In this document: positions 1 to 5,002 of the stretch, one piece after another
Layout: each line of letters begins with the position of its first letter
How positions within the stretch are numbered: position 1 is the stretch's first letter
Program-made: the position numbers and the translations under genes
Source: Gammaproteobacteria bacterium
GTDB lineage: Bacteria; Pseudomonadota; Gammaproteobacteria; Pseudomonadales; Azotimanducaceae_A
Length of the DNA: 11,889 bases
Assembly (NCBI GenBank): GCA_028819775.1
Contig: JAPPKV010000123.1
Coordinates: forward strand, 1-11,889
Reading direction: 5' to 3'
Notes under the pieces: generated by a model
What the model saw: only the letters and a program-made list of their open reading frames with translations
Told to the model about the DNA's origin: nothing
The model's database searches: none

Positions 1-54
1 AGCACAACCTTGCCAAGGTTGGGGTCGCGGGTTCGAACCCCGTTTCCCGCTCCA
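1..54 (+). tRNA. tRNA-Gly (anticodon GCC), 5' end cut by window
   Basis: This is the 3' two thirds of a tRNA. The anticodon stem is CAACC (5-9) paired with GGTTG (17-21) around the seven-base loop TTGCCAA, with anticodon GCC at 12-14. The T arm has loop TTCGAAC, the 3' acceptor strand is TTCCCGC, the discriminator is T at 51, and CCA is encoded at 52-54. The acceptor strand and anticodon arm closely match the known gammaproteobacterial tRNA-Gly(GCC). The D arm and 5' acceptor strand lie before the window. No further tRNA follows, so the Gly-Cys-Leu tRNA cluster of enterobacteria is not present on this side. Confidence 0.96.
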
Positions 55-281
55 AACGTCGAGCGTCTAACGGAACTTGGTGGATCTAGGTCCGGAGAAC
101 GGCCCAGCACGAGGCCGCGCAGCGTCACCATCCCACCGCCCTGCACGCCGCACCGCCCCACCGGAGACCCTGCTCGGCGTTGAGCGCGATCACGAATCAG
201 CGACGGCTCGGCGACCGTCGTCGCGAATCCAATGGCCGCAGCGAAGGCATACACCAGAAGTGGTCGTCCCAGCGTACGGGA

Positions 282-315
282 GCCTGCCGGCCGCGGTTGT
301 CTCGCGGCGGAAGGC
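282..315 (-). terminator. possible hairpin terminator after the methyltransferase-like gene
   Basis: GCC and CCG-G-CCGCG (282-295) can pair with CGCGGCGG-AA-GGC (303-315) around a seven-base loop, with one bulged G and two unpaired A. The hairpin begins about 8 bases past the minus-strand stop codon at 323. There is no clear T tract after it, so it may be only an mRNA 3' end structure. The rest of 55-322 shows no gene or other signal that I can support. Confidence 0.3.
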
Positions 316-322
316 ACGCTGT

Positions 323-853
323 CTATAGCGAATGGTTGACCAGCAGCAATTCCTGTCGGTTTCCCTGCAGCAACGTCGCGGCCGCATTCGTGAACGGCCA
401 AAGCGTAGCCTCCAGATCCTTCCACGTGTGGACGTAAGGAACCACGCAGGGATCCCGCTCAACCACCAGCCTGTCGACGGATTCGATGCCGAACCTGAGC
501 CCCTTGTAGGGGACCGACTGCGAAAACGCGAAAAAGGCGTGACCTCGGCAATCGTCGTTCAAACGATCCGTCACCACCTTCGCAACGCGTTCGAGGCTTT
601 CGCCGTTCAGGTAGTTGAGGACATCCCAGAACAGGCAGACATCAAACCTGATGTCCGCCGGCAACTCCAGAGGCGTGACCTCGTCTTCCTCGCCGTCTGC
701 GTCGAGAAGTCCGGCGAAGTAGACCTGGCAGCTGAACTGGTTGAAGAACCGAACGCTCTGAGGTGTCGGCGACCCCAGATCAAGAACGGAGAACTTGCGT
801 CCCTGACCAACCAGCTCGAACGCACGAGGCAGGAGCGCGGACGACATTCGCAT
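323..853 (-). CDS. class I SAM-dependent methyltransferase-like protein
   Basis: This is a soluble 176-residue protein. Residues 21-50 look like motif I of the Rossmann methyltransferase fold: a hydrophobic strand, then LDLGS, then a helix, then a second strand YFAGL. The strand FDVCLFWDVLNYL (70-82) with the following helix fits the post-motif region that carries the D-x-LNY/H signature. The glycine loop is weak (LDLGSPTPQ rather than GxGxG), so SAM binding is an inference and the substrate is unknown. The gene starts 30 bases after the bactofilin stop on the same strand, so the two are probably cotranscribed. A second Met at codon 3 is an alternative start, and neither has a strong ribosome binding site. 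The length is short for a full methyltransferase, so this could be a reduced or degenerate member. Confidence 0.72.
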   Translation of the reverse strand: MRMSSALLPRAFELVGQGRKFSVLDLGSPTPQSVRFFNQFSCQVYFAGLLDADGEEDEVTPLELPADIRFDVCLFWDVLNYLNGESLERVAKVVTDRLNDDCRGHAFFAFSQSVPYKGLRFGIESVDRLVVERDPCVVPYVHTWKDLEATLWPFTNAAATLLQGNRQELLLVNHSL

Positions 854-883
854 GGGCGGTGTCGCCCCGCGCTCAGGAGAGCA

Positions 884-1441
884 TCACGCGCGGGCGCGGC
901 TTTCGGCGGGATTGGCGTTGGTCGCCGGCGTGTCGCTTGCAACTGGGCTCTTCGGACCGCTAGCTGGCGTGTCAGCGGACTTGGCCGGACCCTTCGCGCT
1001 CGACGTACGCTTGGCGGCTTTTTCGATACCCTCCGGTTCCATGTCGATCCGGCCCTTGAACTTGGCACCGTCATGGAGGATCACCCTCGGACTCAGGATG
1101 TCGCCACGCATCGATCCCGAAGCCGATATCTCAACCTGGTCCGAGGCCTTGATGTCCCCGTTCGCCTTGCCGTGGATGGTGACGTTCTTGGCCTTGATAT
1201 CCGCCCGGATGTCACCGGATTGGCCAACGACCAGGGCGTTTTCCATCAACACCACCTCGCCGTTGAAGCGGCCCTCCAGGAGGATGTCCTCCTGCGCAGT
1301 CAACGTGCCCTCGATGGCCACGGTCCGCCCAATCATCGATGGGACCGGTTTCGCAGGCGCGGCGGATTGCCGAGGCTGCTCGGGCGATGGCTTGCGCTCA
1401 ATTGTCGGCGTTGAACTGCTGTCCTTGCGCTTGTCGAACAT
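884..1441 (-). CDS. bactofilin (polymer-forming cytoskeletal protein)
   Basis: Bactofilins self-assemble into non-polar filaments that scaffold cell-envelope enzymes or set cell shape. In this 185-residue protein a Ser/Pro-rich disordered N-terminus (1-35) leads into a right-handed beta-helix domain at about 36-135. That domain is built of short repeated beta turns, for example IGRTVAIEGTL, DILLEGRFNGEV, ALVVGQSGDIRADI and VTIHGKANGDI, and ends at DGAKFKGRIDM. The C-terminal tail (136-185) is rich in Ala, Pro, Ser and Lys and probably disordered. I chose the ATG at 1441 because GGGGGA lies just upstream and because homologues commonly begin MF-x-K. An in-frame extension to 1531 has no bactofilin-like sequence. 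The gene is first in a likely two-gene unit with the methyltransferase-like gene and divergent from the GPP34 gene. Confidence 0.93.
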   Translation of the reverse strand: MFDKRKDSSSTPTIERKPSPEQPRQSAAPAKPVPSMIGRTVAIEGTLTAQEDILLEGRFNGEVVLMENALVVGQSGDIRADIKAKNVTIHGKANGDIKASDQVEISASGSMRGDILSPRVILHDGAKFKGRIDMEPEGIEKAAKRTSSAKGPAKSADTPASGPKSPVASDTPATNANPAESRARA

Positions 1442-1501
1442 GGCTTCCCCCGTGTTTCCAACGGCGCAATCATAACTGTTCCGACGCGAACCGCGAAAGC
1501 C

Positions 1502-1527
1502 TAGGCCTCGCCCGAAGGCTCGGCCTA
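1502..1527. promoter_or_regulatory. inverted repeat in the divergent intergenic region
   Basis: TAGGCC (1502-1507) pairs with GGCCTA (1522-1527), and GCC pairs with GGC around a CGAA tetraloop, with a two-base mismatch between the two stems. The repeat lies between the divergent bactofilin and GPP34 genes, about 60 bases upstream of the bactofilin start. It could be an operator or a leader hairpin of the bactofilin transcript. A TAGAAT hexamer at 1609-1614 resembles a -10 box for the plus-strand cassette, but no convincing -35 accompanies it. Confidence 0.3.
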
Positions 1528-1646
1528 ACAACGCGACGAATCCTTGGGAACGGCCACTCCCGTCGGACCAGAATGCCCGGTCCGTACAACCCTTGCGCTC
1601 GACGGGCGTAGAATGGATTGAAGGATTCTGGCGTGCGGGGTCTCGC

Positions 1647-2840
1647 TTGGATCAACGTGTGCTGACGTTTACCGAGGAAATGCTCCTTTTGCTCGGCGAC
1701 GAGCAGGGAACGTTCCTCCCGGTGCGGCAATACGCCTTGGAGTGCGCCCTTGCCGGGGCCGTTCTACTCGACCTCGCCTTCGCCTATCGCATCGACACCG
1801 ACCTCGAGTCACTGGTGGTCACCGACCCTAATCCGACCGGGATCTCCTTTCTCGATCGGGTGCTCGCCAAGGTCGTTGCCCGCAAGGACACCGCGGACAC
1901 CCAGGCATGGATTCGCTCGCTCTCGGAGGACGATGTCGAGACCATCCGCCAGGCGGCGCTGACGGCGCTTGTCACGAAGGGGGTGCTAGCCAAGAGAGAG
2001 GACCGCTTCCTTCGCCTGCTTCGCTCGGTGCGCTACCCGACGATCGATCACGGCGTCTTGGAGCGGATCAAGAAGCGCCTTGCCGACGTGCTCTCGGACG
2101 AGATTCCCGATGCCCGGGACGTGGCGTTGCTGAGCCTGGTGGATGCCTGCGACATCCTCCCCGATCTATTCCCCGACCGCGAACTCCAGGAAGAGCGCCA
2201 CAGGATCGCCCAACTTCGCAGGATGGATCTGATCGGTCGCGAGGTGGCGGGAACGATCGCCGAAATCCAACGCACCATCATCCAGGCGGCACGAGCCGAG
2301 GCGGCGCGGTTCGGAAAGCTTCGCCTCGTGCTGTCCGGGGTCGCCGTCGGCGCAGTCGTCGCCACGCTCGTGGCGCCCCGTGTGCCGATCCCCGATAGCT
2401 TTGGACCGAGCATCCTGCGCAACCTGTGGTTCGACGGCACCTGGCAGGAATGGAGCGGCTACGTGCTGCTCGGGCTCAGCCTCCTGGGTCTCTCGATCGC
2501 CGTGACCGTCAAGAAGCGCCTGGTTGTCCGGGTCGCCCGTTCCCACCCCTGGCGGCTAACCCATTTCGTGCTCGGGGTGAGTTGCCTGGTCGCCTTGTTC
2601 GCACACACCGGCTTCCGCTTCGGTGCCAACCTGAATGCCCTGCTCATGGGTTGCTACCTCGTCGTGCTGTTCTCCGGAGCGCTCAGCGAAGTTGCCCTTC
2701 GCGTCGCATCCGGTGTGCAACTCGTCGGATTGGGCACGCCAGGCAAGCGGCGGCGCGCCCTGATCCGCCTCCACGTGGTGGCACTGTGTCCGCTGCCCGC
2801 GCTGTTGGTGGTCCACATTCTCACCGCCTACTCCTTCTGA
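1647..2840 (+). CDS. GPP34/GOLPH3-like domain fused to a five-helix diheme cytochrome b-like membrane domain
   Basis: This is a 397-residue two-part protein. Residues about 5-195 resemble the GPP34 (GOLPH3/Vps74) fold: TFTEEMLLLLGDEQG near the start, the YALECALAGAVLLDLAF helix, a VVTDPNPTG turn, and a helical part with WIRSL, KGVL, RSVRYP and DVALLSLVDACDIL. GOLPH3 binds PI4P in eukaryotes; the bacterial role is unknown. An amphipathic linker leads to five predicted membrane helices at about 227-245, 272-288, 305-323, 328-352 and 374-394. Helix 3 carries H306 and H320, and helix 5 carries H376 and H390. Both pairs are HX13H, the pattern that ligates two stacked b haems in ferric reductase/NOX-type proteins. 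Basic loops between helices 2-3 and 4-5 place the GPP34 domain in the cytoplasm. The start is uncertain: TTG 1647 was chosen, but TTG 1593, GTG 1659 and ATG 1680 are also in frame. The gene is first in the cytochrome cassette. Confidence 0.85.
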   Translation: MDQRVLTFTEEMLLLLGDEQGTFLPVRQYALECALAGAVLLDLAFAYRIDTDLESLVVTDPNPTGISFLDRVLAKVVARKDTADTQAWIRSLSEDDVETIRQAALTALVTKGVLAKREDRFLRLLRSVRYPTIDHGVLERIKKRLADVLSDEIPDARDVALLSLVDACDILPDLFPDRELQEERHRIAQLRRMDLIGREVAGTIAEIQRTIIQAARAEAARFGKLRLVLSGVAVGAVVATLVAPRVPIPDSFGPSILRNLWFDGTWQEWSGYVLLGLSLLGLSIAVTVKKRLVVRVARSHPWRLTHFVLGVSCLVALFAHTGFRFGANLNALLMGCYLVVLFSGALSEVALRVASGVQLVGLGTPGKRRRALIRLHVVALCPLPALLVVHILTAYSF

Positions 2841-2852
2841 GGAGCCGAGGGC

Positions 2853-4328
2853 ATGCCCGCGCGGATCATCTGGTTGCTGGTGACGGTGGCCTTGATCGCC
2901 GGCGCGTTCGTCGTGGCGGCGCTGTTCCTGGGCGGAGACCGCCGCGTGCTTCTGATCGGCGCCACAACCGACGCCCACCATCAACTCGAGATGTCCTGCG
3001 AGACCTGCCACGGCACAACGGCGTTCGCGGACGCGGTGGCGGCCGAACAGGCAGTCAACAAGGCCTGCCGCAACTGTCACGAAGACGAACTGGACGACGC
3101 CGACGACAGCCACCCGCGCAGGGAATTCCGCAATCCGAGAATGGCGGCCTATTGGGAGAAGCTCGATGCCCGGCTTTGCACGACCTGCCACATCGAGCAT
3201 CGACCGGAGATCACCCTGGCCGGCGCCGTCACCCTGCCCTTGGACTTCTGCTCGGCCTGCCATTCGGAAGGCGACCAGGATGTCCGCGCCCATCGACCGA
3301 GCCACGCGGCGGCGACGTTCGATACCTGCGCATCCGCGGGTTGCCACAACTTCCACGACAATCGCGCGCTCTACGAGGATTTCCTCGTCAAGCACGCCGA
3401 CGAGCCTTGGCTCGCAGCCTCGCCCATCCACGGGCTCTCCGCGCTCGGCCGCGGGCCAGGGGCCCCGGCCGAGGTGGCGCTCACGCGAGACGACGCCGTG
3501 GCCCCGGCCAACGCACTCGCCGCCCCCGGAATACTCGACGACTGGTCGGGTTCGGGCCACGCGGCCGCCGACGTCAACTGCGGTGGGTGCCACGCAACAG
3601 GCGGAGACGGGAACACCGTCGACGTCGAAGCGAATTGGATCGAGACCCCATCGTTGGCGGTGTGCGAGGATTGCCACCGCCCCCAGACGAGAACCTTCGC
3701 ATTGGGCCGCCACGGCATGCGCCAACACCCGAAAATCGCGCAGCCACGCGACCCGCGACGCGGGCTTTCAAGCCTCGGGCTTGAAGGCCTCGTCCCGGAT
3801 GCGGTCGCGGACTGGCTTTCCGACCCGGTCCTCCCGCTGCGTCTGACCGTCGCCGAAGCTCGGCTTCCGATGAAGCCGGACGCCGTGCGCCGATCGCTCC
3901 ATTGCGGTAGCTGTCACGCTCCCCACAGCGCCGACACGCGGCATGCCGCGGTCGAGGCCTGTTCGTCGTGCCACGACGACCCTCACACGCGTGCGTACTT
4001 CGAGAGCGCGCACTACGAGCTGTGGCGAAACGAACTCGCCGGCACGGCGCCCCCCGGCGCGGGGGTCAGTTGCGCCACGTGCCACATGACAAAGACCGAA
4101 CGACGCGGAAGGGTCGTCACCAGCCACAACCAGAACGACAGCCTGCGACCCAACGAGAAGATGATCCGACCGGTGTGCCTCGACTGCCACAGCCTGCAGT
4201 TCTCGTTGGATGCCCTTGCAGACGTCCCCCTGATCGAGGCTAACTTCACCGACAAGCCCAAGATTCACGTGGAGAGCATCGATTGGGCAGTAAGCCGGAC
4301 ACGAGACCAAGCCGTCGCCGATGGATGA
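2853..4328 (+). CDS. membrane-anchored undecahaem cytochrome c, C-terminal part NrfA/HAO-like
   Basis: This 491-residue protein has one N-terminal membrane helix (about 5-27) without an obvious cleavage site, so it is probably anchored with the rest in the periplasm. Ten CXXCH motifs have their histidines at 53, 76, 113, 137, 247, 275, 355, 374, 411 and 446. An eleventh motif, CX4CH at 159-165, makes 11 likely c haems. Motifs are dense in 49-165 and 351-446 and sparse between. The last part (CSSCH, a helix with ESAHYELW, CATCHM, then a basic stretch with SHNQ, then RPVCLDCH) resembles the C-terminal haem arrangement of the cytochrome c nitrite reductase/hydroxylamine oxidoreductase group. No CXXCK catalytic motif of classic NrfA is present, so electron transfer rather than nitrite reduction is the safer reading. 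GGAG lies upstream of the ATG. The gene begins 12 bases after the GPP34 gene and is surely cotranscribed. Maturation would need cytochrome c biogenesis genes elsewhere. Confidence 0.93.
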   Translation: MPARIIWLLVTVALIAGAFVVAALFLGGDRRVLLIGATTDAHHQLEMSCETCHGTTAFADAVAAEQAVNKACRNCHEDELDDADDSHPRREFRNPRMAAYWEKLDARLCTTCHIEHRPEITLAGAVTLPLDFCSACHSEGDQDVRAHRPSHAAATFDTCASAGCHNFHDNRALYEDFLVKHADEPWLAASPIHGLSALGRGPGAPAEVALTRDDAVAPANALAAPGILDDWSGSGHAAADVNCGGCHATGGDGNTVDVEANWIETPSLAVCEDCHRPQTRTFALGRHGMRQHPKIAQPRDPRRGLSSLGLEGLVPDAVADWLSDPVLPLRLTVAEARLPMKPDAVRRSLHCGSCHAPHSADTRHAAVEACSSCHDDPHTRAYFESAHYELWRNELAGTAPPGAGVSCATCHMTKTERRGRVVTSHNQNDSLRPNEKMIRPVCLDCHSLQFSLDALADVPLIEANFTDKPKIHVESIDWAVSRTRDQAVADG

Positions 4329-4360
4329 CCGCCCTCGCCTGGTGCTAGTCCAATCGTGTT

Positions 4361-4366
4361 AAGGAG
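4361..4366 (+). promoter_or_regulatory. strong ribosome binding site fixing the Tll0287-like start
   Basis: AAGGAG lies 10 bases before ATG 4377. It supports that start over an in-frame GTG at 4356, which would add seven residues ahead of the basic n-region of the signal peptide. Confidence 0.75.
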
Positions 4367-4376
4367 AAACGCCGCC

Positions 4377-4934
4377 ATGAAACGAAGATCACTTTCGATG
4401 GTTGCCCTTTTCGCCACTCTCGCCACCGCAGTGGCGGCGTCAGAGGGGGTGCCCTATCAGCGTGTCGCCGACATGCTCTACCAGGTGATGTCTGCCGACC
4501 GCGAGGTCTATACGCGCATGGTCGTGCAGCGACTCACCATCGACGAGGAAGTCCTCACCGCCTCGGAGCACTACGACGACGACCTGGCGTTGCCGCTCCC
4601 GTCGCAGATGTTCCGTTTCGGCGCCGAGCGGGTCATGGACGAAACCGACGAGTTCTCCTACTCCCTGCTCTCGCTGGCACCCATCAACAAGAAGAGCGGT
4701 CCCGGCACGCCCCTCGAGAAGGAGGGCCTCGAGCATGTGGCCGACAATCCGGGCGAGAACTTCTACGGCGAAGAGGATCTCGGCGGCGACAGATACTTCA
4801 CCGCGATATATCCGGATTTCGCCGTCGTCGAGGCCTGCGTGACCTGCCACAACAACCACAAGGACTCGCCGCGGCGCGACTTGAAGGTCGGCGAGGTCAT
4901 GGGTGGCATCGTCATTCGGATTCCGATGGACTGA
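4377..4934 (+). CDS. secreted Tll0287-like (DUF3365) single-haem c-type protein
   Basis: This 185-residue protein has a classic signal peptide: MKRR, then a hydrophobic core, then AVAAS around residues 18-22. The mature part follows the Tll0287-like pattern. It has an N-terminal helix that includes YQVMSADREVYTRMVVQRL, a middle segment with PLPSQMFRFGAE and SYSLLSLAPINKKSGPG, and a C-terminal strand-haem-strand unit. The single haem motif CVTCH is at 154-158, followed by NNHKDSPRRDLKVGEVMGGIVI. In this family the haem-carrying PAS-like fold occurs alone or as the sensor part of signalling proteins. Here it is free-standing and periplasmic, so it is either an electron carrier or a redox/ligand-binding partner of the undecahaem cytochrome. 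It starts 48 bases after that gene and closes the cassette. Confidence 0.9.
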   Translation: MKRRSLSMVALFATLATAVAASEGVPYQRVADMLYQVMSADREVYTRMVVQRLTIDEEVLTASEHYDDDLALPLPSQMFRFGAERVMDETDEFSYSLLSLAPINKKSGPGTPLEKEGLEHVADNPGENFYGEEDLGGDRYFTAIYPDFAVVEACVTCHNNHKDSPRRDLKVGEVMGGIVIRIPMD

Positions 4935-4947
4935 ACGCCCTTCCGAC

Positions 4948-4965
4948 GCAATCTCGACGGATTGC
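4948..4965. terminator. small hairpin between convergent genes
   Basis: GCAATC (4948-4953) pairs with GATTGC (4960-4965) around a six-base loop, 13 bases after the stop of the Tll0287-like gene. There is no T tract. It may work together with the stronger hairpin that follows. Confidence 0.3.
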
Positions 4966-4976
4966 ACCGGGCGTAG

Positions 4977-4997
4977 GGGACGGGCTTGTCCCGTCCC
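4977..4997. terminator. perfect 8-bp GC-rich hairpin between convergent genes (terminator or REP-like repeat)
   Basis: GGGACGGG (4977-4984) and CCCGTCCC (4990-4997) form a perfect stem around the loop CTTGT. It sits between the 3' ends of the cassette and of the DUF2339 gene, so it could stop transcription from both sides. It lacks a T tract, and the flanking GTAG just before it (4973-4976) is typical of REP-type extragenic palindromes, so a dispersed repeat is an equally good reading. Confidence 0.5.
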
Positions 4998-5002
4998 GCT
5001 GT

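Noticed and set aside
1..54. tRNA 3' end as attachment site of an integrated element
   Set aside because: No integrase gene and no second copy of the tRNA end within the window.
332..1414. 360-codon plus-strand frame opposite the bactofilin and methyltransferase-like genes
   Set aside because: It is antisense to a clear bactofilin domain and shows no recognisable fold.
2556..3728. 390-codon frame on the minus strand opposite the cytochrome genes
   Set aside because: A shadow frame of GC-rich coding DNA; the opposite strand has unmistakable haem motifs and membrane helices.
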